Part shown: positions 35,771 to 45,497 of the stretch, one piece after another
Numbering within the stretch: the stretch's first letter is position 1
Layout of the letters: the number at the start of each line of letters is the position of its first letter
Origin: Zoogloea sp.
Lineage (GTDB): Bacteria; Pseudomonadota; Gammaproteobacteria; Burkholderiales; Rhodocyclaceae
Length of the DNA stretch: 64,000 nucleotides
Direction of reading: 5' to 3'
NCBI GenBank assembly: GCA_016703645.1
Contig: JADJBR010000009.1
Coordinates: forward strand, 1,003,501 to 1,067,500
Notes under the pieces: generated by a model
Database searches by the model: none
What the model was told of the DNA's origin: nothing
Seen by the model: the letters and a program-made list of their open reading frames with translations, nothing else
Made by a program: the position numbers and the translations under genes

Positions 35771-36651
35771 TGGTCACGCCGGGCCGCTATCCCCTGGCCA
35801 TCGTCGGGGCCGGTGCCCTGGGCCTGCACTTTGCCGCCGGTCTGGCCGCCGCCGGCCCGGTGGCGCTGGTGGCACGCAATGCCGCACGGGCAGACGCGCT
35901 GCGCGCCGGGGTGCAGGTGGGGTCGCGGCGCCTCGTGCCCGAAGTCTTCGCGCCGGAGGCACTGCCCGAAGCCGACTGGGTGATCCTGCTGGTGAAGACC
36001 GGCGACACCGCCGAGGCCGCCCGCACGGCCCTGGCCCTGCAGCCGCGGGGCGTGCTGTCCTTGCAGAACGGGCTGGTGGAGGCGACCCTGCGGGCCGCGT
36101 GCGGCACCACCGCGTCAGTGGCGGTGGGCCAGGGCATCACCACCGAAGGGGCCTTCCGGGAGGGGGCGCGGGTGCAGCCCGCCGGGGCCGGCGAGACCCT
36201 GCTGCCGCCGGGCTTCGAGGCGGTGGCCGAACGCTTGTCGGCGGCGGGCTTCCGTGCCCGGATCGAGCCCGCTATTGCCGCCGCGCGCCTGGCCAAGCTG
36301 CTGGTGAATGTGGCCATCAACCCGCTGGCGGCCCTGTTCCGGGTGCCCAACGGAGCCTTGCTGGCGCCCCCCCACCGGGTGCTGCTGGAGGCCCTGGTGC
36401 GCGAAGCGTGGCCGGTGCTGCGCCAAGCCGGGCTGGATCTGGACGAGGACGCGGCACTGGCCCGCGTGGTGGCGGTGGCGACGGCTACGGCGGGCAACCG
36501 GGCCAGCATGTTGCAGGATGTGCTGGCCGGCCGGCGCACCGAGATCGACGCCATCACCGGCACCCTGCTGACCATGGCCGAGGCCGGTGGTGTCGAGCTG
36601 CCTACTCACCGGGCGGTGTTCACCCTGGTCCGGCGCCTTGCCCCGGGTTGA
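35770..36651 (+). CDS. panE: 2-dehydropantoate 2-reductase
   Basis: 293-residue NADPH-dependent ketopantoate reductase for pantothenate synthesis. Rossmann motif IVGAGALGLHFAAGLA (about 10-25), LLVKTGDT, SLQNGLVE and the catalytic Lys region ARLAKLLVNVAINPLAALF are visible; the C-terminal helical domain has RTEIDAITG. The family is broad, and some members reduce other 2-keto acids, so panE is likely but not certain. Its start overlaps the protease stop by one base. Confidence 0.8.
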   Translation: MVTPGRYPLAIVGAGALGLHFAAGLAAAGPVALVARNAARADALRAGVQVGSRRLVPEVFAPEALPEADWVILLVKTGDTAEAARTALALQPRGVLSLQNGLVEATLRAACGTTASVAVGQGITTEGAFREGARVQPAGAGETLLPPGFEAVAERLSAAGFRARIEPAIAAARLAKLLVNVAINPLAALFRVPNGALLAPPHRVLLEALVREAWPVLRQAGLDLDEDAALARVVAVATATAGNRASMLQDVLAGRRTEIDAITGTLLTMAEAGGVELPTHRAVFTLVRRLAPG

Positions 36652-37361
36652 GTGCATGCCGGCGCGAACAGGGGCGTTTCCTGGGTTGGGCTTTTACGGG
36701 CGGGCGTTCCGGTATTTGGCGTGAGGTTGGCCGGGATTTTCCCACGGCCGGGTTTGCACACCCGGCCGGCTACGGCGGCGCGGAGCATGCTCCGCGAAGC
36801 CCCACCTTCGCCCCTGGCGGGCGACTGACTTTCTTGCGTCGCCAAGAAAGTCAGCAAAGAAGGCGACCTGGCCACCCCGGTCATTCGCCGCGCGAATGAC
36901 TGCCCCGCCTGCCGGTGCGCTGCTCGGCGGGGTCGGAACGGGCTTTTCCGATGCATCGAGCCTCTCCGGACGGAACTGTTGGCACGGACCGTTGGTAACC
37001 TGCATTTCCTTTCCCCTCTGGCGCGCCGACTGGAGGGTTCGGCAGGCGGAACAAGGGCTGCGCATGTTTGAGCCCGTAGGGCGAGTTTGCGCAGACCCCG
37101 CCTGACGGACCCGGAAAGAGGGTACCCCCGAAGGGGGCGCGACAGCGGGGTACGTTTCTTTGCCGACTTTCTTGTCGTACAACAAGAAAGTCGGTCGGCC
37201 GCCGGGCCGAGACCCGGTCAATGTGACGCCAAAACCAGGAAAACCGTCCAGTAAGGCGCTCGCCGGTTCGCGGTGGATGAATTCGACCCCAAGGACTCTC
37301 CCGTCAGCGTCGCAGCCGCTGGAAAGTCCCTTCCGCTTCTCCACGAGCGCTGAACAGCACT
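36652..37361. repeat. Hairpin-bounded non-coding block between panE and a membrane-protein gene
   Basis: About 710 bases without a credible gene. Two strong hairpins bound its core: TGACTTTCTTG / CAAGAAAGTCA at 36826-36853 (11 bp stem, 6-base loop) and CCGACTTTCTTGT / ACAAGAAAGTCGG at 37163-37194 (13 bp stem). Both carry the same ACTTTCTT / AAGAAAGT half-site. A GCGGAGCATGCTCCGC palindrome lies just before the first. I recall similar AAGAAAGT-bounded intergenic blocks in other proteobacterial genomes, but cannot verify this here. Function unknown. Confidence 0.6.
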
Positions 37362-37712
37362 TCAGGACGGGTTGTCGTAATCCCGCAGGTGGGTGCGGAT
37401 CAGGAAGCTGCCGCCCATCACCAGCACGCCGCCCACGAAGGCCACCAGCCCGAAGGCCATGCCCATGAACATGTTCCAGTTGGCCTCCGCGTTGAGGCCG
37501 TCCGCCTGCTCCACGCCACCCGAGAAGGCGGCGAAGAGGCTTTCCAGGGCGGGCACGGCCGTATAGCTGAGGGCGGTCAGGCCCAGGGCGATGAAAAGGA
37601 TGCCGATGAACAGAAAGGGGCTGGGCCGCAGCAGCTTGGTCATGAAGCTGGCGGGGGGGCGCGGGGTATCGGGCACGGAGGTGTCCTCGGGGCTGGGGGG
37701 CAGGGACGACAT
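37362..37712 (-). CDS. Small membrane protein of unknown function downstream of murB
   Basis: 116 residues. After a Pro/Ser-rich cytoplasmic N-terminus come two transmembrane segments (PFLFIGILFIALGLTALSY, and FMGMAFGLVAFVGGVLVMGG) and a short polar tail. No family recognised. The ATG at 37712 overlaps the murB stop, so it is the last gene of the five-gene operon that begins with the DUF2242 lipoprotein. Confidence 0.7.
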   Translation of the reverse strand: MSSLPPSPEDTSVPDTPRPPASFMTKLLRPSPFLFIGILFIALGLTALSYTAVPALESLFAAFSGGVEQADGLNAEANWNMFMGMAFGLVAFVGGVLVMGGSFLIRTHLRDYDNPS

Positions 37713-38770
37713 CAGACGGCGGGGCCGGCAAACACCGGCTCGGGTTCCAGTTCGACGCCGAAGCGGGCGCGCACATCGGCGCGTACGGCGGCACTGGTGG
37801 CGATCACGTCGGCGCCGGTGGCACCCCCGTGGTTCACCAGCACCAGGGCCTGCTTCTCGTAGCAGCCCACCGGGCCCAGGCGCCGGCCCTTCCAGCCGGC
37901 CTGCTCGATCAGCCAGCCGGCGGCCAGTTTGACCCGGCCGTCGGGCTGCGGATAGCTGGGCAGGCCCGGGTGCAGGGCGATGAGGCGTGCGTGCTCGGCG
38001 GCGCTCACCACCGGGTTCTTGAAGAAGCTGCCGGCATTGCCGATCTCGGCCGGGTCGGGCAGCTTGCGGCGGCGGATGGCGATGACCGCGTCGGAGACTT
38101 GCAGTGCAGTGGGCTGGTTGATGCCTCGGGCCTCCAGCTCCCGGGCCACGTCGGCATAGCCGGTGTTGGCCTTCCAGGCCTTGGGCAGGCGGAAGGTGAC
38201 GGCGGCGATCAGGTAACGGCCCCTGTCGGCCTGCTTGAAGAAACTGTCCCGGTAGCCGAAGGCACAGTCGCGCTTGTCGAAACCCACTGTCTTGCCGGTC
38301 TCCAGGTCGTAGGCGCGCAGGCTGTAGAAATGCTCGGCCATCTCGATGCCGTAGGCGCCGATGTTCTGCACCGGGGCGGCGCCGACGGTGCCGGGGATCA
38401 GGGACAGGTTTTCCAGGCCGGGCCAGCCCATCTCCAGGGTCCAGCGCACGAAGTCGTGCCAGTTCTCGCCGCCACCGGCGCGGATGAAGAAGGCCTCGGC
38501 GTCTTCCTGCACCCGGCTGCGGCCATGGAAGGCCACGTGCAGCACCAGGCCGGGAAAGTCGCCGGTGAGCACCAGGTTGGAGCCGCCGCCGATCACCAGC
38601 CGGGGCAGGCCGGCCACCCGGGGGTCGTCGAGCACGGCGCGCAGGCCGTCCACGTCGTCCACCGCGGCGAACCACGCGGCCCGGGCGGGCAGGCGCAGGG
38701 TGTTGAGGCTGTCGAGGGCCACGTCCTGGCGCAGCAGGCTGTCGGCGGAGACGGTGGGATGGCGGCTCAT
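37712..38770 (-). CDS. murB: UDP-N-acetylenolpyruvoylglucosamine reductase
   Basis: FAD/NADPH enzyme making UDP-N-acetylmuramate in cytosolic peptidoglycan synthesis; 352 residues, the long type I form as in E. coli. Motifs: [37 protein letters not shown], the catalytic Ser in [12 protein letters not shown], and [12 protein letters not shown]. Overlaps queF by 4 bases. Confidence 0.95.
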   Translation of the reverse strand: MSRHPTVSADSLLRQDVALDSLNTLRLPARAAWFAAVDDVDGLRAVLDDPRVAGLPRLVIGGGSNLVLTGDFPGLVLHVAFHGRSRVQEDAEAFFIRAGGGENWHDFVRWTLEMGWPGLENLSLIPGTVGAAPVQNIGAYGIEMAEHFYSLRAYDLETGKTVGFDKRDCAFGYRDSFFKQADRGRYLIAAVTFRLPKAWKANTGYADVARELEARGINQPTALQVSDAVIAIRRRKLPDPAEIGNAGSFFKNPVVSAAEHARLIALHPGLPSYPQPDGRVKLAAGWLIEQAGWKGRRLGPVGCYEKQALVLVNHGGATGADVIATSAAVRADVRARFGVELEPEPVFAGPAV

Positions 38771-39606
38771 TGTCTAACCTCGGCGATGGGGGCCGGGGCA
38801 GATAGACCTGCAGTACGTCGGCAGGGGTTGATGTCCAGCCCGCCGCGGCGGGTGTAGCGGGCCCACACGCACAGCTCGCTGGGCCGGCACTGGCGCAGCA
38901 GGTCGGTGAAGATGCGCTCCACGCACTGCTCGTGGAATTCGTTGTGGCGGCGGAAGGAGATGATGTAGCGCAACAGCCCTTCCCGGTCGATGGGCGTGCC
39001 CCGGTAGCGGATCACCACCATGCCCCAGTCCGGTTGGCCGGTGACCAGGCAGTTGGACTTGAGCAGGTGGGAATACAGGGTCTCCTCCCCCTCCGGCTGG
39101 CTGGCGTCGGCGCGCAGCAGGCCGGGGTCGGGGGTGTAGCGGTCTACCGCGATGTCCAGGGTGTCCAGCAGCACGCCCTCGGGATAACCGATGGCCCGCT
39201 GGGGCCGGCGCGACAGGGGCTCCACCTGCACCGTCACGGGCGCGCCGGCTGCGGCCGACAGATCCCGCGCCAGAGTCGCCTCCAGCTCGGCCACGCTGGC
39301 CACGCGGGTCTGGTTGAAGGCGTTCAGGTAGAGCTTGAAGGACTTGGATTCGACGATGTTGGGCGAATCCGCCGGCACCCGGAAGTGGGCCAGGGCCACC
39401 TCGGGCTTGCCCCGGGGGCCGAGCCACGACAGCTCGAAGGCCGTCCACAGGTCTTCGCCGATGAAGGGCAGGGCGCCGGGCGCAATTCCGATCTCGTCCC
39501 GCTTGCCTTGGCGGGCGATGGGAAAGAGCAATTCGGGGGCGTAGTGCTCGGCGTAGGCAACGGCCTTGCCGAGGGGGGAGGCGTCGGGGTGGTTGGGGGT
39601 GCTCAT
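38767..39606 (-). CDS. queF: NADPH-dependent 7-cyano-7-deazaguanine reductase
   Basis: Reduces preQ0 to preQ1 in queuosine tRNA modification; 279 residues, the two-domain bimodular form as in E. coli. Visible: [15 protein letters not shown] (substrate/NADPH motif), the catalytic Cys in [14 protein letters not shown], and FHEQCVERI. The ATG at 39606 overlaps the stop of the lytic transglycosylase gene (TGATG). Other queuosine genes are not in the window. Confidence 0.94.
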   Translation of the reverse strand: MSTPNHPDASPLGKAVAYAEHYAPELLFPIARQGKRDEIGIAPGALPFIGEDLWTAFELSWLGPRGKPEVALAHFRVPADSPNIVESKSFKLYLNAFNQTRVASVAELEATLARDLSAAAGAPVTVQVEPLSRRPQRAIGYPEGVLLDTLDIAVDRYTPDPGLLRADASQPEGEETLYSHLLKSNCLVTGQPDWGMVVIRYRGTPIDREGLLRYIISFRRHNEFHEQCVERIFTDLLRQCRPSELCVWARYTRRGGLDINPCRRTAGLSAPAPIAEVRQ

Positions 39607-40853
39607 CAACGGCTTTCCTTGAGCGCCTTCAGCAGCTTCTGCCCCGCCCGTCCATCCACGTTATGCCCCAGGCGCTGCTGTTCGACCCGGATCGCCGCGC
39701 GGCTGGCGTCGCCGAGCATGCCGTCGATGGCGCCGATGGCGTGGCCGCGGGCGGCGAGCAGGGTCTGCACTTCGCGCCGTTCGACCCGGGACAGGCCGGC
39801 GTCGTCGGTGGGCCAGGGGGTGGCGAAGGGGCCGGCGCCGCGCAGGCGGTCGGAGAGGTGGGCGATGGCCAGGGCGTAGCTTTCGGCGGCGTTGTAGCCA
39901 TAGATGGCGTCGAAGTTGCGGAACACCAGGAAGGCCGGGCCCTTGGGGCCGGCGGGCAAGAGCAGGCCGGCACTGCCGTCGCCGGCGAGGGGGCTGCCGT
40001 CGATGCGTTTGACGCCCCGGGCGGCCCAGGCGGACAGGGCCTGCTTGTTGCGTCGGCCGGCGCCGCTGGCGTCGAAGCCGGCGGGCAGGCGTACTTCGTA
40101 GCCCCATACCTCGTCTTCGCGCCAGCCGGCCTTCTTGAGGAAGTTGGCGGTGGAGGCGAGGGCGTCGGGGACGCTGCCCACCAGGTCGCGGCGGCCGTCG
40201 CCGTCAAAGTCCACGGCCAGGCGCAGGAAGGTGGAGGGCATGAACTGGGTGTGGCCGAAGGCGCCGGCCCAGGAGCCGACCAGCTGCTCGGCCTTCACGT
40301 CGCCGGCATCCACGATCTTCAGGGCGTCGTAGAACTCGCCGCGGAAGTAGGCCTGGCGGCGCCCGTAGCAGGACAGGGTGGACAAGGAGGTGAGCAGGGG
40401 GCGGCTGCCGAAGTTGCGGCCGAAGTTGCTCTCCACGCCCCACACGGCGACCACGGTGGCCGGGTCCACCTTGTAGCGGGCGGCCACGGCCTTGAGGGTG
40501 TCGCCCCATTGCTTGAGCATGGCCTGGCCGTCGGCCACGCGCTCTTCATCCACCAGGCCGGAGAGGTAGTCCCAGATGGGGGTGCGGAACTCGGGCTGGT
40601 AGTCGAGGAAGTCCAGCACCTTCAGGTCGGGCTGTAGGCTGGCGGTGAGGCGCTCGTAGCCGGCACCGGATACACCCCGGGCCAGGGCGCCGGATTTGAG
40701 CTCGGCCACGCAGGGGGCGAAGCGGGCGGGGTCGGGGGTGTCGGCGGCGTGGGCGGCCGAGGCGAGGAACAGGGCCAGGGCCAGGCCCCTGCAAGTCGCC
40801 GCCGCAGGGAGGGTGATGCCCGTACGGGAAGTGGGAAAGCTGGGCTTTTTCAT
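39606..40853 (-). CDS. Lytic murein transglycosylase, MltB type, with peptidoglycan-binding domain
   Basis: 415 residues. Signal peptide ([13 protein letters not shown]) without an obvious lipobox, so periplasmic. The SLT/MltB domain has the catalytic Glu in [13 protein letters not shown], plus [18 protein letters not shown] and [20 protein letters not shown]. The C-terminal peptidoglycan-binding repeat has [20 protein letters not shown]. It cleaves glycan strands to 1,6-anhydro products. In an operon with murB, a fitting partner. Confidence 0.92.
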   Translation of the reverse strand: MKKPSFPTSRTGITLPAAATCRGLALALFLASAAHAADTPDPARFAPCVAELKSGALARGVSGAGYERLTASLQPDLKVLDFLDYQPEFRTPIWDYLSGLVDEERVADGQAMLKQWGDTLKAVAARYKVDPATVVAVWGVESNFGRNFGSRPLLTSLSTLSCYGRRQAYFRGEFYDALKIVDAGDVKAEQLVGSWAGAFGHTQFMPSTFLRLAVDFDGDGRRDLVGSVPDALASTANFLKKAGWREDEVWGYEVRLPAGFDASGAGRRNKQALSAWAARGVKRIDGSPLAGDGSAGLLLPAGPKGPAFLVFRNFDAIYGYNAAESYALAIAHLSDRLRGAGPFATPWPTDDAGLSRVERREVQTLLAARGHAIGAIDGMLGDASRAAIRVEQQRLGHNVDGRAGQKLLKALKESR

Positions 40854-41374
40854 CGGATGAAGGATTGCATGAGGGCGAAGAAGCGCCCGTAGAACTCGGC
40901 GTCGGTGACGGTTTCCTCGCCGACCTTGACCAGGGATTCGTTGTTGCCGCCGAAGGGCAGGGACAGGGAGCCGATGCCGGTGACGCTGAGACCGGTGCTG
41001 GCGGAGCCGGCCTTGAGCTCTTCGCGTACCTGGCGCACGTTGGCGTAAACGGCGGCACCCTTGGTCTCACCCTGATCCTCGGCCAGGCAGAACAGGCTGA
41101 AGGTGAGCTGGACCTGGGTGCTGCGGTCGGGCTGGAAATACTTGCGGGCGCGTACCGAGTCCACCTTGCTCTCGTCGATCAGGTAGCCCTGGCTGAGCAG
41201 CGCGCGGCGGCCCGCTTCGCAGGCCGCCGCCGGGCTGATCTCAAAGGACTGCTCATAGGGCGAGTCGGGGGCGAAGTTCTCGAGCTTGTAGCTGTCGTCC
41301 TTGGGTTTGGGCGACAGGCTGCTGCAGGCGGCAAGGGCGAAGCTCAGCAGGAAGACGGTAAAGCGGTGGTGCAT
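40850..41374 (-). CDS. DUF2242 family lipoprotein
   Basis: 174 residues with a lipoprotein signal (FLLSFALAACSS, lipobox Cys about 17). The mature part matches the DUF2242 pattern: NFAPDSPYEQSFEISPAAAC, CEAGRRALLSQGYLI and the end EFYGRFFALM. Function unknown. First gene of the overlapping operon that continues with the transglycosylase, queF, murB and a small membrane protein. Confidence 0.82.
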   Translation of the reverse strand: MHHRFTVFLLSFALAACSSLSPKPKDDSYKLENFAPDSPYEQSFEISPAAACEAGRRALLSQGYLIDESKVDSVRARKYFQPDRSTQVQLTFSLFCLAEDQGETKGAAVYANVRQVREELKAGSASTGLSVTGIGSLSLPFGGNNESLVKVGEETVTDAEFYGRFFALMQSFIR

Positions 41375-41404
41375 GGGTGCGTGGGATTCCGGTCCGGTTT
41401 GGGC

Positions 41405-44134
41405 TCAATGGGCTTCATCCCAGTTGGCGCCGACGCCCACTTCGGCAACCAGGGGCACGGAAAGTTGCGCCACGCCGGCCATCAGCCGGGGCAGTTGCTC
41501 GCGGATCAGCGCCACTTCGTCGTCCGGCACTTCCAGCACCAGCTCATCGTGCACCTGCAGGATCAGCTTTGACTTGACGCCGCTGGCCTTGAGCCAGGCG
41601 GAGGTGGCGATCATGGCCTTCTTGATCAGGTCGGCGGCGGTGCCCTGCATGGGTGCGTTGATGGCGGCCCGCTCGGCGCCCTGGCGGCGGCCCACCTGCT
41701 GGGCGCGGATGTCCGGCAGGTGCAGGCGACGCCCGAACACCGTCTCCACGTAGCCCTTGGTCTTGGCCTCCAGGCGGGTGCGCTCCATGTAGGCGGCCAC
41801 GCCGGGGTAACGGGCGAAGTAGCGCTCGATGTAGTTGGCGGCGGCCACCCGGTCGATGCCCAGGTTCTTGGCCAGGCCGTGGGCGCTCATGCCGTAGATC
41901 AGGCCGAAGTTGATCACCTTGGCGTAGCGGCGCTGCTCGCTGCTCACCTCCAGCGGGGTGACGCCGAAGATCTCGCCGGCGGTGGCCCGGTGCACGTCTT
42001 CACCTTCGGCGAAGGCCTTCAGCAGGCCCTTGTCGGCGGACAGGTGGGCCATGATGCGCAGCTCGATCTGCGAGTAGTCGGCCGACACGATCTTGTGGCC
42101 GGCCGGGGCGATGAAGGCGGCGCGGATGCGGCGCCCTTCGGGGGTGCGGATGGGGATGTTCTGCAGGTTGGGCTCGGTGCTGGCCAGGCGCCCGGTGACG
42201 GCCACCGCCTGGCTGAAGCTGGTGTGCACGCGGCCGGTCTTGCGGTTGACCATCAGCGGCAGCTTGTCGGTGTAGGTGTTCTTGAGCTTGGCCAGGCTGC
42301 GGTGCTCCAGCAGCAGCTTGGGCAGGGGGTAGTCGTCGGCTAGCTGGGAGAGCACGTCTTCATCGGTGGACGGCTGGCCGGTGGCGGTCTTCTTGACCAC
42401 CGGCAGGCCCAGCTTGGTGAACAGGATCTCGCCGAGTTGCTTGGGGGAGCCCAGGTTGAAGGGCTGGCCGGCCAGTTCATGGGCCTGCAGTTCCAGTTCG
42501 TGCAGGCGGCGGCCCAGCTCTTCGGAGTGCTGGGCGAGCAGGAAGTCGTCGATGAGCACGCCGTTGCGCTCCATCTCGAAGAGCACCCGGGCGGTGGGCA
42601 GCTCCACGTCCCGGTAGAGGGCGAGGAGGGCCGGCTCGGGGGCCAGTTGGGCCGACAGGTTGTGGTGCAGGCGCAGGGTGATGTCTGCGTCCTCGGCGGC
42701 GTACTCGGTGGCCCGGGCCAGGTCCACCTCGCCAAAGCCGATCTGCTTGGCGCCCTTGCCGCAGACCTCGGCGTAGGTGAGGGTCTTGATGCCCAGGTGA
42801 CGGCTGGCCAGGGAGTCCATGTCGTGGGACTTGTCGCTCTCGAGGATGTAGGACTCGAGCAGGGTGTCATCAAAGATGCCGGCCAGGGCGATGCCGTGGT
42901 TGGCGAGCACGTGGGCGTCGTACTTGAGGTTCTGGCCGAGCTTGTGGTGGGCGTCGGATTCGAGCCAGGGGCGCAGCTTGTCGAGCACTTCGGCCAGGGG
43001 CAACTGGGCTGGGGCGTCGGCGTAGTGGTGGGCCAGCGGCAGGTAGGCCGCCTCGCCCTCGACGGTGGCGAAGGACATGCCCACCAGGGTGGCCACCATG
43101 GGGTCGAGGCCGGTGGTTTCGGTGTCGAAGGCGGTGAGGTCGGCGGCGGAGATCTTCGCCAGCCAGGCGTCGAAGGCGGCCCAGTCGAGCAGGGTCTCGT
43201 AGCCGCTGCGGTGGGCGCCGGGTTCGCCCTGGGCCTCGATGGCCAGGGCCTCGCCTGCCGCTGCCGTCGCCGGGGCGGGGCGGTGCACGCCTTCTTCCAG
43301 TTCCTTCAGCCAGCCCTTGAACTCCATGCGCCGGTAGAGGGCCGCCAGGGCTTCCTTGTCGTCTTCCCGGGCGAGCAGGTCGGCGGGCTTCACCGGCAGG
43401 GGCAGGTCGGTGACCACGGTGACCAGCCGGCGGCCCAGGGGCAGGAAGTCCAGGTGCTTGCGCAGGTTCTCGCCCACCTTGCCGCCCACTTTGTCGGCGC
43501 TGGCCACCAGCTTGTCCAGGTTGCCGTATTCGGTGAGCCATTTGACGGCGGTCTTGGGGCCGCACTTTTCCACGCCGGGCACGTTGTCCACGGTGTCGCC
43601 GATGAGGGTGAGGTAGTCGACGATGAGATTCGGCGGCACGCCGAACTTGGCGGTGACGCCGGCCTCGTCCAGCACTTCCTCGCTCATGGTGTTCACCCAG
43701 CGCACGCCGGGCTGCACGAGCTGGGTCAGATCCTTGTCGCCGGTGGAGATCACCACCTCCCAGCCGGCCTCCACAGCCTGGCGGGTGAGGGTGCCGATCA
43801 CGTCGTCGGCCTCCACGCCCTCTTCCATCAGCAGGGGCCAGCCCTCGGCCTTCACGGCCTCGTGCAGGGGTTCGATCTGGGCGCGCAGGTCGTCGGGCAT
43901 GGGCGGGCGCTGGGCCTTGTAGTCGGGAAACCAGTCGTCCCGGAAGGTCTTGCCCTTGGCATCGAAGACGCAGGCCCGATACTCTGCCTTGTAGTCGGAT
44001 TCGAGGCGACGTAGCATGGAAAGCACGCCGCGCACGGCCCCGGTCGGCTCGCCCGCCGAGTTGCGCAGATCGGGCAGGGCATGGAAGGCGCGGTACAGGT
44101 AACTGGAACCGTCGACGAGCAGTAGGGTCGGCAT
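41405..44134 (-). CDS. polA: DNA polymerase I
   Basis: 909 residues. 5'-nuclease domain (1 to about 300: LLLVDGSSYLYRAFHALP, DDVIGTLTRQA, TVDNVPGVEKCGPKTA). A 3'-5' exonuclease domain follows (FDTETTGLDPM with its acidic residues, so proofreading is probably active). The polymerase domain has SADYSQIELRIMAHLS, the O-helix RRYAKVINFGLIYGMS and the catalytic QVHDELVLEVP. Start at MPTLLLVDGS. Divergent from the LOG gene with 58 bases between starts. Confidence 0.96.
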   Translation of the reverse strand: MPTLLLVDGSSYLYRAFHALPDLRNSAGEPTGAVRGVLSMLRRLESDYKAEYRACVFDAKGKTFRDDWFPDYKAQRPPMPDDLRAQIEPLHEAVKAEGWPLLMEEGVEADDVIGTLTRQAVEAGWEVVISTGDKDLTQLVQPGVRWVNTMSEEVLDEAGVTAKFGVPPNLIVDYLTLIGDTVDNVPGVEKCGPKTAVKWLTEYGNLDKLVASADKVGGKVGENLRKHLDFLPLGRRLVTVVTDLPLPVKPADLLAREDDKEALAALYRRMEFKGWLKELEEGVHRPAPATAAAGEALAIEAQGEPGAHRSGYETLLDWAAFDAWLAKISAADLTAFDTETTGLDPMVATLVGMSFATVEGEAAYLPLAHHYADAPAQLPLAEVLDKLRPWLESDAHHKLGQNLKYDAHVLANHGIALAGIFDDTLLESYILESDKSHDMDSLASRHLGIKTLTYAEVCGKGAKQIGFGEVDLARATEYAAEDADITLRLHHNLSAQLAPEPALLALYRDVELPTARVLFEMERNGVLIDDFLLAQHSEELGRRLHELELQAHELAGQPFNLGSPKQLGEILFTKLGLPVVKKTATGQPSTDEDVLSQLADDYPLPKLLLEHRSLAKLKNTYTDKLPLMVNRKTGRVHTSFSQAVAVTGRLASTEPNLQNIPIRTPEGRRIRAAFIAPAGHKIVSADYSQIELRIMAHLSADKGLLKAFAEGEDVHRATAGEIFGVTPLEVSSEQRRYAKVINFGLIYGMSAHGLAKNLGIDRVAAANYIERYFARYPGVAAYMERTRLEAKTKGYVETVFGRRLHLPDIRAQQVGRRQGAERAAINAPMQGTAADLIKKAMIATSAWLKASGVKSKLILQVHDELVLEVPDDEVALIREQLPRLMAGVAQLSVPLVAEVGVGANWDEAH

Positions 44135-44192
44135 GGGCAATCGGGGAGGGCCGGGCACGCCGGGCCTCCCGCACTCCTCAATCAGAAAAATA

Positions 44193-44918
44193 ATGACTGC
44201 AAAAGACAAACTTCCCCGGATGGCGCCGAGCACGGCGGCCCAGAATTTCACGGCCAGGGAGTCGTGGCGGATTTTCGGGATTATGGCAGAGTTCGTGGAG
44301 GCGACTGAGCGGCTCAAGCCCATCCGCCCGGCGGTGTCCATCTTCGGCAGCGCCCGCACCCGCATCGACCATCCCTACTACGCCAAGACCGAGCGCATCG
44401 CCCGTCTGCTCTCCGATGCGGGCTTTGCGGTGATCTCCGGCGGCGGCCCGGGCATCATGGAGGCGGCCAACAAGGGCGCCTATTTCGGCAAGTCGCCCAG
44501 CGTGGGGCTCAACATCCAGCTGCCCATGGAGCAGCAGGCCAACCCCTACCAGGACATCTCCCAGACCTTCCAGCACTTCTTCGCGCGCAAGTTCATGTTC
44601 GTCAAGTTCGCCACGGCCTACGTGGTGATGCCCGGCGGCTTCGGTACCCTGGACGAGCTGCTGGAGGCCATGACCCTGATCCAGACCGGCAAGAGCCGCA
44701 AGATCCCGGTGATCCTGGTGCACGAACCTTTCTGGCGCGGGCTGATCGACTGGTTCAAGGACAGGTTGGTGGAAGAAGGGATGATCAACCCGGATGACCT
44801 CGATCTGGTGCAGGTGATCGACGAGCCGGAGAAGGTGGTGGATGCGATCTTCGACCACTACCAGAGCCGCGGCTTCCTGCCCCTGCCCGAGGAGCACGAG
44901 CTCATGCTCAACCTGTAG
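44193..44918 (+). CDS. LOG-family protein (TIGR00730, nucleoside 5'-monophosphate phosphoribohydrolase type)
   Basis: 241 residues with the LOG signatures ISGGGPGIMEAANKGA and VMPGGFGTLDELLEAMTLIQ. The family cleaves nucleotide 5'-monophosphates at the N-glycosidic bond (cytokinin activation or AMP/purine turnover). The long N- and C-terminal extensions match the proteobacterial type II LOG group. ATG at 44193. Function in this organism is inferred only. Confidence 0.88.
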   Translation: MTAKDKLPRMAPSTAAQNFTARESWRIFGIMAEFVEATERLKPIRPAVSIFGSARTRIDHPYYAKTERIARLLSDAGFAVISGGGPGIMEAANKGAYFGKSPSVGLNIQLPMEQQANPYQDISQTFQHFFARKFMFVKFATAYVVMPGGFGTLDELLEAMTLIQTGKSRKIPVILVHEPFWRGLIDWFKDRLVEEGMINPDDLDLVQVIDEPEKVVDAIFDHYQSRGFLPLPEEHELMLNL

Positions 44919-44963
44919 CCGGACGGCGAAGGGTTACAATCGCGGCATAGCCAGGAGATCAAA

Positions 44964-45302
44964 ATGCCCCGTGCACCTTACATGTCAGCCCTGCTGTTCG
45001 CCCTCGCCATCCCGGCCTGGGCGCAGCAGCCCCCCAAGCTCGAACCCCTGCCCGAACCGCCGCCTCCACCGCCGGGCATGGAGCTCGACCAGGCTACCGA
45101 GCCCCAGGTCACGATCACCAGGAAGGGCGAGGACACGGTGGAGGAATACCGGGTCAATGGGCAGCTCTACATGGTCAAGGTCACCCCGCCCGGCGGCGTG
45201 CCCTACTACCTCTACGACGACGTTGGCAACGGCGATTTCACCCGCCGGGATGCCCAGGACAGCGGCGTGCGTGTGCCCAAGTGGGTGATCAAGCGCTGGT
45301 GA
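44964..45302 (+). CDS. DUF2782 periplasmic protein
   Basis: 112 residues with a signal peptide (LLFALAIPAWAQ) and a Pro-rich linker, then the DUF2782 core TRKGEDTVEEYRVNGQLYMV, KVTPPGGVPYYLYDD and PKWVIKRW. Function unknown. It usually lies next to polA or homoserine kinase in betaproteobacteria, as here with polA two genes away. Confidence 0.85.
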   Translation: MPRAPYMSALLFALAIPAWAQQPPKLEPLPEPPPPPPGMELDQATEPQVTITRKGEDTVEEYRVNGQLYMVKVTPPGGVPYYLYDDVGNGDFTRRDAQDSGVRVPKWVIKRW

Positions 45303-45449
45303 GGGGTCTGGAAGGCTTTATCTTTAGGGAAAAAGCTTTCCACGTTTTATGTGAAGGTCGTTAGGTTATTCCCGTCGACCTTGAACCGGTGAGCCCTTAC
45401 GGACGGCTTTCCACTGTTTTGCGTATCTTTGGCCGGGTCTCGCCCCGGC

Positions 45450-45494
45450 GGGGCGAAATCGGGTCGCGCAGCAGATTGATTCACACCCTCTGAG
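45450..45494 (+). repeat. Palindromic intergenic repeat, copy 2 (right part only)
   Basis: These 45 bases match the right end of copy 1 (20576-20620) with a single difference (ATTGATTC versus ATTTATTC). The left arm is missing. It ends four bases before the sppA stop codon, so again the element marks a gene end. Confidence 0.75.
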
Positions 45495-45497
45495 TTG

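Noticed and set aside
36694-37794. Long minus frame through the hairpin-bounded block and the small membrane gene
   Set aside because: It runs through both hairpins, has no start signals or family features, and conflicts with the well-supported murB operon.
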